A program made the translations under genes and the position numbers. From the NCBI RefSeq assembly GCF_005298075.1, contig NZ_SZZH01000005.1, forward strand, positions 124,001 through 188,000: a DNA stretch of 64,000 nucleotides. Direction: 5' to 3'. The stretch comes from Nakamurella flava. Lineage in GTDB: Bacteria; Actinomycetota; Actinomycetes; Mycobacteriales; Nakamurellaceae. The stretch's first letter is position 1. Every line of letters starts with the position of its first letter. Below are positions 32,324-41,622 of this stretch, in pieces. The notes under the pieces are model-generated. The model saw nothing but the letters and a program-made list of their open reading frames with translations, made no database searches and had not been told where the DNA came from.

Positions 32324-35176
32324 TCAGGAAGACGGCTCGCCGCTCGGGGAGCGATGGTCGGCCAGCACCTCGGCCAGGTGACGTCCGCGCCGCCCGGCCA
32401 GCTGGTCCAGTTGCAACCGGCAGGAGAACCCGTCGGCCAGCACGGCGGCCTCCTCCCCCGCGTCGCGCACTGCCGGCAGCAGCGCCGTCTCCGCCACCGC
32501 GACCGACACCTCGTAGTGCCCGCGTTCGACGCCGAAGTTCCCGGCCAGCCCGCAACAGCCGCCGACCGCCCGCACCTGCGCCCCGGCCCGCTCCAGCAGG
32601 GCCCGGTCGGCGTCCCACCCCATGACCGCGTGGTGGTGGCAGTGCGGCTGGGCGACGCCGGTGACCCCGCGTAGGTCGGGCGGCTCCCACCCCGGCAGCG
32701 AGCCGAGCAGTTCGGCGAGGGTGCGCGTGCGACCGGCGACGCGTTCAGCCGCCGCGACGGCGCCCGCGGCGAGCAGCTCGACCGCGTCCGCCCGCAGCAC
32801 CGCCGTACAGGACGGCTCCAGCCCCACGATCGGGACGTCGCCGATGGCGTCGAGCGCCCGGACGGTGCGACGCAGCTGCCGCCGGGCCCCGTCGAGCTGC
32901 CCGGTCGAGATCCAGGTCAGACCGCAGCACACCGGTTCATCGGTGACGCGCACGCTGAACCCGGCGCCCTCCAGGACGGCGACCGCCGCCCGCCCCACCT
33001 CCGGTGAGAAGTGGTCGGTGAAGGTGTCGACGAACAGCACGACGGGCGTCCCGGGGGCGACGGGTCGACGCATGAACCAGAACCGGAACGTCCGGTCGGC
33101 GAACCGCGGTAACGGTCGGCGGCGATCGATGCCGCCGGCGGCCTTGATCAGTCGGGCCAGCGCCGGAACGCCGAGCAGGCCGTTGACGAGCCGCGGTGCG
33201 CGGGCCGCCAGCCGCGCGGTCCGCGGAAGCCAGCCCAGCGCGTAGTGGGACGCCGGCCGCAGCCGCCCCCGGTATCGCTGGTGCAGCGCCTCGGCCTTGT
33301 ACGTGGCCATGTCGACCCCGGCCGGGCAGTCGACCGAACACCCCTTGCAGGACAGGCAGAGGTCGAGCGAGTCGAGGACCTCGGGTGCACCCAGGCCGTG
33401 GACCAGACGGCCGTTGGCCGCCTCCTGCAGGACGCGGGCCCGGGCCCGGGTCGAGTCCTTCTCGTCCCGGGTGGCCAGGTACGAGGGGCACATGACCCCA
33501 CCGGTGGGGGTCGCGTCGGCCAGGCATTTGCCGACGCCGACGCAGCGGTGCGCGGCGACGCCCACGTCGCCCTGATCCAGCGGCAGGGCGAACCGGCGGC
33601 TGGGCAGCGGTCCGGCCTGCGGCACCCGCAGGTCGACGTCCAGCGGGGCGGGCGCGACGAGGACGCCGGGGTTGAGCAGGCCGGCCGGGTCGAAGAGGTG
33701 CTTGACCGCTCCGAACAGCTCGATGGCCCGCGCCGAGTACATCCGTGGCAGCAGTTCACTGCGGGCCCGGCCGTCGCCGTGCTCGCCGGACAGCGAACCG
33801 CCGTGGGCGACGACGGTGTCGGCCGCCGCCTCGACGAACCGCCGGAACACTGAAGGGGCGGTGGCGAACGGGAAATCGATACGGGCGTGGACGCAGCCGT
33901 CTCCGAAGTGGCCGTAGACCAGCGCGTCCAGCCGATGCTCGGCCAGCAGCGCCTCGAACGCGCGCAGGTAGTCCCCCAGGCGCTCGGGCGGGACGGCCGC
34001 GTCCTCCCAGCCCGGCCACGCGGGTTCTCCGGCCGGAGTGCGACCACCGAGACCGGCGCCGTCCTCCCGGATCCGCCACAGCGCCGCGGCGGCGGGACCG
34101 CCGACGGTGACGTGGTCGATGGCCTGCGCGTGCCGGGCCAGCTCCTGCCCGGCGGCGACGGCGGCGGCGGGCGTCTGTCCCTGGACCTCGACGAACATCC
34201 AGCCGGCCCCGCGGGGCAGGACCGGGACGGCCGAGTCGCCCCGTCGCCGGCGGACCACGTCGACCATGCGGGCGTCGATGCCCTCGATGGCCAGCGGCGC
34301 GAACGGCAGCAGGGCGGGGACCGCGTCGGCGGCGGCGGGCATGTCCTCGTAGCCGAGGACGACGAGCGCGGTGGCCGGCGGCACGGGGACCAGCGACACC
34401 GTGGCCCCCAGGACGACGGCGAGGGTCCCTTCGGTTCCGGCCAGGAAACGGCCCACGTCGAAACGGTTCTCGGGCAGCAGGTGTTCGAGGGAATAGCCGG
34501 AGACCTGTCGGCGGAAGCGCCCGAACTCGGTGCGGATGACGCCCAGGTTGTGCGCGGTGAGCGCCCGCAGCGGCTCGGTGAACGGGCCGGCACTGCCCGG
34601 ACCGGCGGTGAACCGTTCGCCGTTCATCGCGACGACGTCGAGGGCGACGACCTGGTCGGCGGTCCGCCCGACGGACATGGCGTGGGCCCCGCAGGCGTTG
34701 TTGCCGATCGAGCCGGCGATGGTGGCCCGGGAATGCGTCGACGGGTCGGGACCGAACTTCAGACCGTGGGGCCGGGCGGCCGCCGTGATCCGGTCGAGCA
34801 CCGCGCCGGGTTCGACCATGGCGGTCCGGGCGGCGGAATCGATGTCGAGCACCCGGTTCAGATGCCGGGACAGATCCAGCACCAGACCCGTACCGATCGC
34901 GTTGCCGGCGATCGAGGTGCCGACTCCGCGGACGGTCAACGGGGTACGGGTCCGACGGCACGCCGCCACCGCGGCCAGCACCTCGTCGACGTGCCGGGGG
35001 TAGGCGACGGCCTGCGGCGGGACCCGGTAGTTCCCGGCGTCCGAGCTGTACTCGGCCCGGCGGCGACTAGCCGTGTCGACCGGGACCCCGGCGCGGCGCA
35101 ACTCGCCGACGACATCGTCCACGCCCAGACGGGTCTCACCAGAGGATCGGCGCTCGAACAGCTTTCGCACGGTCAC
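32324..35176 (-). CDS. FAD-linked oxidase / Fe-S dehydrogenase (D-lactate or D-2-hydroxyacid type)
   Basis: Two-part redox enzyme of 950 residues. The N-terminal half is a VAO-type FAD-binding domain (TVRGVGTSIAGNAIGTG; GSIGNNACGAHA) with an FAD-oxidase C domain (GHFGDGCVHARIDF; GSLSGEHGDGR). The C-terminal half has a ferredoxin motif (CLSCKGCSVDCPAG) and CCG-domain cysteines (VCCGLTW; GGCCGLAGNFG). This fusion is known for YdiJ-like D-2-hydroxyacid dehydrogenases that feed electrons to the chain. The GTG start overlaps the preceding dehydrogenase stop (GTGA), making it the last gene of the LacI-controlled operon; palindrome C follows. The substrate is presumably the hydroxy acid handled by its neighbour. 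Confidence 0.88.
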   Translation of the reverse strand: MTVRKLFERRSSGETRLGVDDVVGELRRAGVPVDTASRRRAEYSSDAGNYRVPPQAVAYPRHVDEVLAAVAACRRTRTPLTVRGVGTSIAGNAIGTGLVLDLSRHLNRVLDIDSAARTAMVEPGAVLDRITAAARPHGLKFGPDPSTHSRATIAGSIGNNACGAHAMSVGRTADQVVALDVVAMNGERFTAGPGSAGPFTEPLRALTAHNLGVIRTEFGRFRRQVSGYSLEHLLPENRFDVGRFLAGTEGTLAVVLGATVSLVPVPPATALVVLGYEDMPAAADAVPALLPFAPLAIEGIDARMVDVVRRRRGDSAVPVLPRGAGWMFVEVQGQTPAAAVAAGQELARHAQAIDHVTVGGPAAAALWRIREDGAGLGGRTPAGEPAWPGWEDAAVPPERLGDYLRAFEALLAEHRLDALVYGHFGDGCVHARIDFPFATAPSVFRRFVEAAADTVVAHGGSLSGEHGDGRARSELLPRMYSARAIELFGAVKHLFDPAGLLNPGVLVAPAPLDVDLRVPQAGPLPSRRFALPLDQGDVGVAAHRCVGVGKCLADATPTGGVMCPSYLATRDEKDSTRARARVLQEAANGRLVHGLGAPEVLDSLDLCLSCKGCSVDCPAGVDMATYKAEALHQRYRGRLRPASHYALGWLPRTARLAARAPRLVNGLLGVPALARLIKAAGGIDRRRPLPRFADRTFRFWFMRRPVAPGTPVVLFVDTFTDHFSPEVGRAAVAVLEGAGFSVRVTDEPVCCGLTWISTGQLDGARRQLRRTVRALDAIGDVPIVGLEPSCTAVLRADAVELLAAGAVAAAERVAGRTRTLAELLGSLPGWEPPDLRGVTGVAQPHCHHHAVMGWDADRALLERAGAQVRAVGGCCGLAGNFGVERGHYEVSVAVAETALLPAVRDAGEEAAVLADGFSCRLQLDQLAGRRGRHLAEVLADHRSPSGEPSS

Positions 35177-36126
35177 CCGATCACCGCATTCACCCGGCCG
35201 GTCCCGTCCCGCTCCGACCGGAGGTTGGCGGCCAGCACCTTCGTCCATTCCGTCCCCCAGCGTGGGCTCAGCACTGCGCTGTGGCCCGTGAGCAGGATGC
35301 GGGGCTCGTTCCATAGTCCACTGTCCGCCGGGGGCGGCTCCGGGTCGACGACGTCCAGCGCCGCGCCACGCAGGGCCCCCCGACGGAGCGCGTGGAGCAG
35401 CGCGGACTCGTCGACCGCGGAGCCGCGCCCGACGTTGATCAGCCACCCGTCTCCGAGCGCGGCCAGTTCGGCCGCCCCGATCAGGCCGCGGGTGCTGGCC
35501 GTCTCCGGCAGGCACAGCACGAGCGCGTCGGCTCGTTCGCACACCTGCAGCAACCGGTCCGGGCCGAGAACCTCGGCCACGGACCCGACCGGGCCGGGGG
35601 TGCGGCGCACGCCGAGCACGGTCATGCCCACTGCCGCGCCGAGCCGGGCGACCTGCTGCCCGACGGCTCCGAGTCCGACGACCGCGAGGGTGGCGCCCAC
35701 CAGCTCGTGACCCACCCGCGGCGTCCACCGGCCGGCGCGCTGGTCGTCACGGTGCTGCGGCAGGTTCCGGGTCAACGCGAACAGGCAGGCCAGGGCGTGT
35801 TCGGCGATGCAGTCGGCCAGTACTCCGGACGCGTTGCACAGGCCGATGCCACGTCGGCGGAACTCGTCGAGCGGGAACTGGTCGACACCGGTGCTCATCG
35901 CCTGCACCCAGGACAGGCCCGGTTGCAGGAAACGCGGCGACCACCGATAGGTGGCCAGTACTGCGCCGGGTTCCTGCAGGGCGTCGACCACGTCCTGCTC
36001 GTCGGCCGCGTCGACGAGCGTCATCGGTTCCTGCTCGGCCAGGGCGCGCAAGGCCTCCCACACGCCGTCCGGCCGCTCGGGATGGACGACGACCCGCGGC
36101 ACCGGCGAGGACGTCTCGGTGGGCAC
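35173..36126 (-). CDS. NAD-dependent D-2-hydroxyacid dehydrogenase
   Basis: D-isomer-specific 2-hydroxyacid dehydrogenase of 317 residues, with NAD fold (VVGLGAVGQQVARLG) and catalytic Arg (INVGRGSAVDE), Glu (DVVDPEPPP) and His (LTGHSAVLS). It would reduce a 2-keto acid or oxidise the D-hydroxy acid. The GTG at 36126 lies 2 bases after the upstream stop, and its own stop overlaps the FAD/Fe-S enzyme gene, so the two dehydrogenases are coupled and may act in sequence or on the same metabolite with different acceptors. Confidence 0.88.
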   Translation of the reverse strand: MPTETSSPVPRVVVHPERPDGVWEALRALAEQEPMTLVDAADEQDVVDALQEPGAVLATYRWSPRFLQPGLSWVQAMSTGVDQFPLDEFRRRGIGLCNASGVLADCIAEHALACLFALTRNLPQHRDDQRAGRWTPRVGHELVGATLAVVGLGAVGQQVARLGAAVGMTVLGVRRTPGPVGSVAEVLGPDRLLQVCERADALVLCLPETASTRGLIGAAELAALGDGWLINVGRGSAVDESALLHALRRGALRGAALDVVDPEPPPADSGLWNEPRILLTGHSAVLSPRWGTEWTKVLAANLRSERDGTGRVNAVIG

Positions 36127-36128
36127 CG

Positions 36129-36887
36129 TCAGCGCGCTCCCGTCCCGGCGGCCCAGATGATCATCTGGGACCACAGGCGCTCGTAGTGCTCCCAGTCCAT
36201 GAACGCCGGCGGCGCCCAGTGCGGCGAACAGTCGGAGGCGAAGGCGACGCTGCGCCCCTGACCGGCCGACCCGACGACGAGCAGCGGGTCGTCGCCGACG
36301 GTGGCCAGCACCTGTGACGTCGGGCGAGCGGTCAACCGGTTGTAGCCGAGCAACGCCGGCCACTCGCCGTGGACCTGGTCGGTGACCGCGTGCGACCCGG
36401 TCACCTGGGCCACGACACCGTCCGGCCGCTCGCAACGATCGTCGAACGGTTCCAACGTGACCGGCAGGACCTCCTCCACCGGGGTGCCCCGCCAGCAGCC
36501 CTTGGCCTCGATGCCCTGGAACGTCAGGTAGCCGCCGACCATCACCACGCCGCCGCCCTCCCGCACGTAGGTGGCCAGGGCCTCCAACCGATTGGGGCGG
36601 GGCACGGACCGGTTGAACGTGTCGGGATGCAGCAGCAGGCTGTTGGCCCCGATGTCGCTGATGACGATGCAGTCCCATGCCCGGAGCGCCTCGGCGGTGT
36701 CCGGGAAGTCGCGCATCGCGACATGGGCCGGCATGTAGTCCACCTCGACGTCACCGGCCTGCAGGGCGGCGATCAGCCGACCCCCGCCCTCGACGTACTC
36801 GGTCGTGGTGAAGGAGTCGAACCCCTTCTGATGGATGCTGTGGGTCACCCACGACTCGCCCACCACCAGGGCGCGGCACAGTGTCAT
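36129..36887 (-). CDS. Glutamine amidotransferase-like (DUF1355/ThuA-related) protein
   Basis: Protein of 252 residues with a class-I glutamine amidotransferase-like flavodoxin fold, similar to the PF07090 group and more distantly to ThuA. Features include VVGESWVTH near the N-terminus, a conserved DYMPAHVAMRDFP segment, SDIGANSLLLHP and a late SDCSPHWAP block. A nucleophilic-elbow Cys as in true amidotransferases is not obvious, so amide transfer should not be assumed. Relatives often occur in sugar-related catabolic operons. The ATG at 36887 follows the amidase stop by 58 bases. Confidence 0.75.
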   Translation of the reverse strand: MTLCRALVVGESWVTHSIHQKGFDSFTTTEYVEGGGRLIAALQAGDVEVDYMPAHVAMRDFPDTAEALRAWDCIVISDIGANSLLLHPDTFNRSVPRPNRLEALATYVREGGGVVMVGGYLTFQGIEAKGCWRGTPVEEVLPVTLEPFDDRCERPDGVVAQVTGSHAVTDQVHGEWPALLGYNRLTARPTSQVLATVGDDPLLVVGSAGQGRSVAFASDCSPHWAPPAFMDWEHYERLWSQMIIWAAGTGAR

Positions 36888-36945
36888 CGGACGGGTCTTC
36901 CTCTCGGGTCGGGCGGTCCGGGCGGACCTTCCCTGGGGTCTCGGG

Positions 36946-37959
36946 TCAGGGGCGGGCGGGTAGATCGGTCGCCCGCAGCCGCTGGTGCAGGCCGTCGGCG
37001 GCCTCGTCCAGGCCGGGCAGGTATTTCTTGTCGACCACGGCGGTGACCGTGAAGTTCGGGTCGACGACATTGCCGATGGGCGACCGGCCCACCTGGGAGA
37101 CGAGCTGGTAGGCGTCCATCGGTGAGAGTCCGGTGCGGTCGGCGACCCACCTCACGAGGTCGAGGTGGGCGATGCGCCAGGCCGCGTCCAGCGGCCGCGC
37201 GGAACCGACGGCGATGAGGCTGTCGTCGGTCTCCAGCCGCGGCCCAGCGGTCGGAACGCCCGGCAGCAGGTCGACCACCAGGTCGACCCACAACGCGCCC
37301 TCCACCCCGGAGCCGCAGAGCTCGCCCTCGCCCTGGCGGTAGTGACCGTCGCCGACGGAGAACAACGCGCCCTCGACGTTCACCCCCAGGTAGACGGTGG
37401 TCCCGGGTCGCACGGCCGGGACGTCGAGATTGCCGCCGTGCCGATCGGGGACGAGCGACGACCGCACCTCGCCGCGGGCCGGGGCCACCCCGATGGTGCC
37501 AAGCATGGGTTCCAGCGGCAGCGCCATCTGGTGGTCGCTGTCCAGGGCCCGATAGGTCACCGTGCCGGCCTCGGCGTCCACGTCGTACATCCAGACCCGT
37601 TCCGGCAGCAGGTCCTGCAGGGACGGGTCGAGGTCGGTGCTGGTCAGGCCGCCGAAGCCGGGAAAGGCGCAGGAGGCACCCCACGTGCGGGCGGGGCGCA
37701 GGTCGAGCACGTGCAGGACGAGGGTGTCGCCCGGCCGGGCACCCTCGACGTGGAACGGCCCGGTCTGCGGGTTCGTCAGCAACCCGGGCACATCCGTGCT
37801 GAGCCGGGAACTGGTGGAGCGCAGGTGACCGCCGAAGGCGTCCTCGGTCCACAGCCTCAGCACATCGCCCGGGGCCACCCGGCGCACCGGTTCCAGGCCG
37901 CCGAACGTCCAGCCGAATTCCTCGGGTTCCGGGCGGTATTCGATGATGGCCACGGTCAC
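36946..37959 (-). CDS. Acetamidase/formamidase family protein
   Basis: FmdA/AmdA-family hydrolase of 337 residues, related to enzymes that release ammonia from formamide or acetamide. The N-terminal beta-rich block (GPFHVEGARPGDTLVLHVLDL), the central GVAPARGEV and GNLDVPAVRPGTTVYLGVNVEGALFSVGDGHYRQGEGE region (family hallmark) are well kept. The true substrate here is probably another small amide or an amide intermediate. The GTG start at 37959 overlaps the phosphotriesterase stop (GTGA), consistent with tight coupling in the operon. Confidence 0.88.
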   Translation of the reverse strand: MTVAIIEYRPEPEEFGWTFGGLEPVRRVAPGDVLRLWTEDAFGGHLRSTSSRLSTDVPGLLTNPQTGPFHVEGARPGDTLVLHVLDLRPARTWGASCAFPGFGGLTSTDLDPSLQDLLPERVWMYDVDAEAGTVTYRALDSDHQMALPLEPMLGTIGVAPARGEVRSSLVPDRHGGNLDVPAVRPGTTVYLGVNVEGALFSVGDGHYRQGEGELCGSGVEGALWVDLVVDLLPGVPTAGPRLETDDSLIAVGSARPLDAAWRIAHLDLVRWVADRTGLSPMDAYQLVSQVGRSPIGNVVDPNFTVTAVVDKKYLPGLDEAADGLHQRLRATDLPARP

Positions 37960-39041
37960 GCTCCGTTCCGGCTGAGCCATCGGGCGGGGTTGGTCCGGGT
38001 CAGGCGGTCGACGTCCGCCGGGCTCCAGCCGCGGCGTCGCAGCAGGGGCACGACCTCGCGCAGGATGTGCGCGTATCCGGTGCCGCCCCAGCGGGGCAGC
38101 AGGGACCGGTAGCCGGTGTCCTGCGAGATGAGCAGCTGACCCAGCAGGTCCCGTTCGACCAGCGCCTCCAGCAGCCGGACGCGGGCGCCGTCGTTGGGCA
38201 CCTCGAACCAGCCGTAGGGGTAGTACGTCGACTCCTGGCCGAACATGTCGAACTCGAGATAGCAACCGGTCCGGGCGATCTCGACGAGGTCGGCCGGGTC
38301 GGTCAGGGTCCGGTCGAGGTGCGAGACGGAGACCTTGGTCAGGTCGGCGCCGGCCTCGTCGAGGACCCGCAGGACCGCCGCCGGGGCCTCGGGATGCCGT
38401 CCGGGGTGGATCTGCATCGCCGCCCCCGAGGCCCGTTGCGCCTGCGCGGCGGCCTGCAGCACCAGCCGTTCGGCCGGGTGGAGGGGCCAGCCGGTGCCGA
38501 TCTCGCCGATGATCCCGGACCGCACCCCGGTGTCGTCGACACCGACGGTGAGGTCGCGCAGGATCTCCTCACGCAACCGGCCGGTGTCGGCGGCGTCGAG
38601 TTCGGCCGGGTGGAAGTCGGCGAGGTACCACCCGCTGCCCATCACGACCAGGACGCCCGATGCCTGCGACAGCTCGCGCAGCGCCAGCGGATCGCGGCCC
38701 AGTCCGATGGGCGTGCACTCGACGATGGCGGTGCCACCGAGTCCACGGAAGTCGGCCAACGCCTCGAGGGTCGCCTCGCGGTCGTCGAGTCGGAGGTTGT
38801 CGACGTTCATCGCGTGTCGACGGATCCAGCCCAGGTTGCGGATGTCCATCGGCGCCATCAGCAACTCGCGGTCGGCCTCGTCGATACCCAGCGCGGCGCG
38901 ACGCTCCGCCGGCCCCTCGTAGAGGGCCACGACCTGGGCCGACGAGTCGGACACCAGATGCTCGTGCGGGGCGACGTGTCCGAGCGACGCGGCCTCGACC
39001 GGCCCCGTCACGGTCGTCACCCACCCGTCGACGACGGTCAC
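37956..39041 (-). CDS. Phosphotriesterase-family metal hydrolase
   Basis: Amidohydrolase-superfamily enzyme of 361 residues in the phosphotriesterase/Php family, which includes lactonases. Metal ligands are visible in order: His pair in HEHLV (about 26-30), Glu in TAIVECTPIG in place of the carboxylated Lys of some relatives, His in QIHPGRH, His in VSHLDR and Asp in SQDTGYRS. In a catabolic operon with a CUT2 importer and hydroxyacid dehydrogenases, lactone or ester hydrolysis is more likely than organophosphate cleavage. The GTG start overlaps the permease stop (GTGA). Confidence 0.88.
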   Translation of the reverse strand: MTVVDGWVTTVTGPVEAASLGHVAPHEHLVSDSSAQVVALYEGPAERRAALGIDEADRELLMAPMDIRNLGWIRRHAMNVDNLRLDDREATLEALADFRGLGGTAIVECTPIGLGRDPLALRELSQASGVLVVMGSGWYLADFHPAELDAADTGRLREEILRDLTVGVDDTGVRSGIIGEIGTGWPLHPAERLVLQAAAQAQRASGAAMQIHPGRHPEAPAAVLRVLDEAGADLTKVSVSHLDRTLTDPADLVEIARTGCYLEFDMFGQESTYYPYGWFEVPNDGARVRLLEALVERDLLGQLLISQDTGYRSLLPRWGGTGYAHILREVVPLLRRRGWSPADVDRLTRTNPARWLSRNGA

Positions 39042-40138
39042 GCGGTACTCCCGTCCCCCGGGCCGCCGGCGACGGCGACGCGTGAACGGTTCCGCGCGAC
39101 GGCGCGGGCTTGGTTGGTGGCCCGGACGCGTCGGCTCACCCGCACGGCGATCAGCGGGACGGCCACCGCCAGGACGACGACGGCGCCCTTGACGGCCTGC
39201 TGGTAGAAGCTGGAGACGTTGGCGAAGTTCAGCACGTTCGAGAGCAGGCCCAGCGAGAGCGCCCCGGCGGCCGACCCGATGATCGACGCCCGCCCGCCGG
39301 TGATCAGGGTGCCACCCAGGACGACCGCGGCGATCGAGTCGAGCGTGAAGGTGGCCCCCGCCAGCGGATCCCCGCCGAGCGTCCGGGCGTTCACGTACAA
39401 CCCGGCCAGACCGCCCAGCAGACCCGACAGCCCGTAGGCCCACAGGTGGGCCCGGGTGGTGCGGATCCCGCACAGTTCGGCCACGTCGGCGTTGCTGCCG
39501 GTGGCCAGGATGTCGAACCCGACCTGGGTCCGGCGCAGCACGACGGTGGCCACGATGATGGCCACGACGGCGATCGGCAGCGCGAACGGCACGATGCCGC
39601 CCTTGAAGTAGCCGGCCACCTCGCCCCAGGACTCGGGCACGCCGCCGCCGGGCGATTCGCGGATGAGGAAGGCGGCGCCCTGAATCACCGACAGGGTGGC
39701 CAGGGTGACCAGGAACGGCTCGAGTCCGCGGCTGACCAGCAGGCCGTTGACGACACCGCACAGCACACTCACCGCGATGGTCATCGCGATCGTGGCCGGA
39801 ATGCCCCAGGGGGCGAACAGGCTGACCGACACCACCGAGGCCAGGCTGACGATGGACCCCACGGACAGGTCGATGCCGCCGGTCGCGACCACGAAGGTCT
39901 GCCCGGCGGCCACCAGGAGCAGCGGCACGATCTGGGTGAGGACGTTGCCGATGTTGAAGGTGCCGAAGAAGTTGGAGTTGCGCGCACCGATGAGACACAG
40001 CAGCACGATGAACAGCACCGCGGGCAGGATCGACGGATCGAACCGTGACCCCCACCCGGACGACCGGGTCGTCGTCCCAGCGTCGTTCACGGCGCCCTTG
40101 ATGCTGGTGTCCATGCTGCCCTTCCCGATGTCGTTCAC
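39038..40138 (-). CDS. CUT2-type ABC transporter permease (RbsC-like), first of two
   Basis: Inner-membrane permease of the BPD_transp_2 family, 366 residues, about eight to ten helices. Family motifs include VVATGGIDLSVGSIVSL near helix 3 and the ATPase-contact region with GSNADVAELCGI and GGTLITGGRASI. It would form the translocation pore with the second permease (42878-43894) and the adjacent ATPase for a sugar-like substrate. The GTG start overlaps the ATPase stop. A hydrophilic N-terminal 30 residues precede the first helix. Confidence 0.92.
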   Translation of the reverse strand: MNDIGKGSMDTSIKGAVNDAGTTTRSSGWGSRFDPSILPAVLFIVLLCLIGARNSNFFGTFNIGNVLTQIVPLLLVAAGQTFVVATGGIDLSVGSIVSLASVVSVSLFAPWGIPATIAMTIAVSVLCGVVNGLLVSRGLEPFLVTLATLSVIQGAAFLIRESPGGGVPESWGEVAGYFKGGIVPFALPIAVVAIIVATVVLRRTQVGFDILATGSNADVAELCGIRTTRAHLWAYGLSGLLGGLAGLYVNARTLGGDPLAGATFTLDSIAAVVLGGTLITGGRASIIGSAAGALSLGLLSNVLNFANVSSFYQQAVKGAVVVLAVAVPLIAVRVSRRVRATNQARAVARNRSRVAVAGGPGDGSTA

Positions 40139-41622
40139 GACGCCACCGCCAGCGCCAGCACCTGTTCCTCGGTCGCCGAGCCGGCGTCGACCTCACCGCG
40201 GATGCTGCCCGCGCCGATGACCACGATCCGGTCGCACAGTCCGAGCAGTTCGGTGATCTCCGGGCTGACGACCAGCGCCGTCCGACCGCTGTCGCAGACC
40301 GACCGGATCAGCCGGTAGATCTCCGCCTTGGCGCCGACGTCGACGCCGCGGGTCGGCTGGTTCAGCAGCAGGACGTCGGCCCGGGCCAGCAGCAACCGGG
40401 ACAGCAGCACCTTCTGCTGGTTGCCGCCGGACAGGGTGACGACCGGACGGTCCAGGTTGCCGCGGACACCCGCCTCGGCGGCCGCGGCGGCGGCATCCCG
40501 GTGCTCGGCCCGGGACCGCACCCACCAGCCCGAGCTGAATCGGCGCCGGACCACGGGGAGCGAGATGTTCTGGATGCCTGACGCTTCGAGCAGCAGGCCG
40601 TCGTGCTTGCGGTCGGGCGGGACGAACCCCACCCCGGCCCGCAGCGCCCGACCGACCCGGCCGGTCCGGAGCCGTCGGCCGCGCAGGCTGACGCGCCCGC
40701 CGGCCACCGGGAGGTCACCGGCCAGGCAGCGGAGCACCTCGTCCTGGCCCGACCCCTCCAGGCCGTACAGGCCGACGATCTCCCCTTCGTGGAGCTCGAC
40801 GTCCACGCCGCGGACCAACGGCGGAGCGACCAGTCCCTGCACCGAGAGCACGGCCGGCCGGCCGGTCTCGGCCGCCTTCGGCGGGAAGAGATCGGCGAGC
40901 TCGCGGCCCACCATGAGCGAGACGATCCGCTCCGGCGACAACTGCTCGGTCGGCGCGGAGCTGTTCACCGCGCCGTCCTTGAGCACGGTCACCTCGTCGG
41001 TCACCGCCATCACCTCGTCGAGCCGGTGACTGACGAAGGCGATGCCCATCCCGCCGGCGGCCAGTTCCCGCAACACGGCCAGCAACCGCCGCGCGTCTTC
41101 GGGCGGCAGCGCCGCCGTCGGTTCGTCGAGGATCAGGACGTTCGACGAACGAACCAGACCGCGGGCCAGCTCGACGAACTGCTGATCGGCGGTCGGCAGT
41201 CCCTCGACCCGGCGTCGGACATCAATGTCGGCGCCGAGCCGGGCCAGGGCGGCCCGGGCTCGGCGTTCCATCTCCGACACGCTGACCCACCCCTGCTTGC
41301 GGGGTGCCCGGCCGGCGCAGATGTTCTGCGCCACCGTCAGGTGCGGGAACAGCGCCAGTTCCTGATGCACGATCTGGATCCCGGCAGCCTCGGCCGCCGT
41401 CATCGAACCCGGCGTCACCGCCGTCCCGTCGACGGCCACCGTGCCGGAATCGGCCCGGTAGACCCCGCTGATGATCTTCAGCAGTGTCGACTTCCCGGCG
41501 CCGTTCTCCCCGACCAGGCCATGGACGGCGCCCGCTCGGAGGGTGAAGCTGACGTCGGACAGCGCACGGGTCGCCCCGAACGCCTTGGAGACGTGATCGA
41601 CGGTGAGGCTGCGGAAAGTCAC
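40135..41622 (-). CDS. CUT2-type ABC transporter ATPase (RbsA-like), altered second Walker B
   Basis: Double-domain ATPase of 495 residues powering the sugar importer. Domain 1 has Walker A GENGAGKST (38-46) and Walker B Asp166/Glu167 (LILDEPTAAL). Domain 2 has the usual degenerate P-loop (YGLEGSGQD) and an intact signature LSGGNQQK (397-404), but its Walker B reads LLLNQPTRG: Asn421 and Gln422 (codons AAC, CAG) replace the normal Asp-Glu. Hydrolysis at that site should be impaired, leaving the other composite site active. The GTG start overlaps the binding-protein stop. Confidence 0.9.
   Translation of the reverse strand: MTFRSLTVDHVSKAFGATRALSDVSFTLRAGAVHGLVGENGAGKSTLLKIISGVYRADSGTVAVDGTAVTPGSMTAAEAAGIQIVHQELALFPHLTVAQNICAGRAPRKQGWVSVSEMERRARAALARLGADIDVRRRVEGLPTADQQFVELARGLVRSSNVLILDEPTAALPPEDARRLLAVLRELAAGGMGIAFVSHRLDEVMAVTDEVTVLKDGAVNSSAPTEQLSPERIVSLMVGRELADLFPPKAAETGRPAVLSVQGLVAPPLVRGVDVELHEGEIVGLYGLEGSGQDEVLRCLAGDLPVAGGRVSLRGRRLRTGRVGRALRAGVGFVPPDRKHDGLLLEASGIQNISLPVVRRRFSSGWWVRSRAEHRDAAAAAAEAGVRGNLDRPVVTLSGGNQQKVLLSRLLLARADVLLLNQPTRGVDVGAKAEIYRLIRSVCDSGRTALVVSPEITELLGLCDRIVVIGAGSIRGEVDAGSATEEQVLALAVAS

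Noticed and set aside
37956-40196. A 746-codon fusion of the phosphotriesterase with an upstream domain
   Set aside because: The upstream part is an out-of-frame reading of the RbsC permease; the GTG at 39041 with GTGA overlap is the start.
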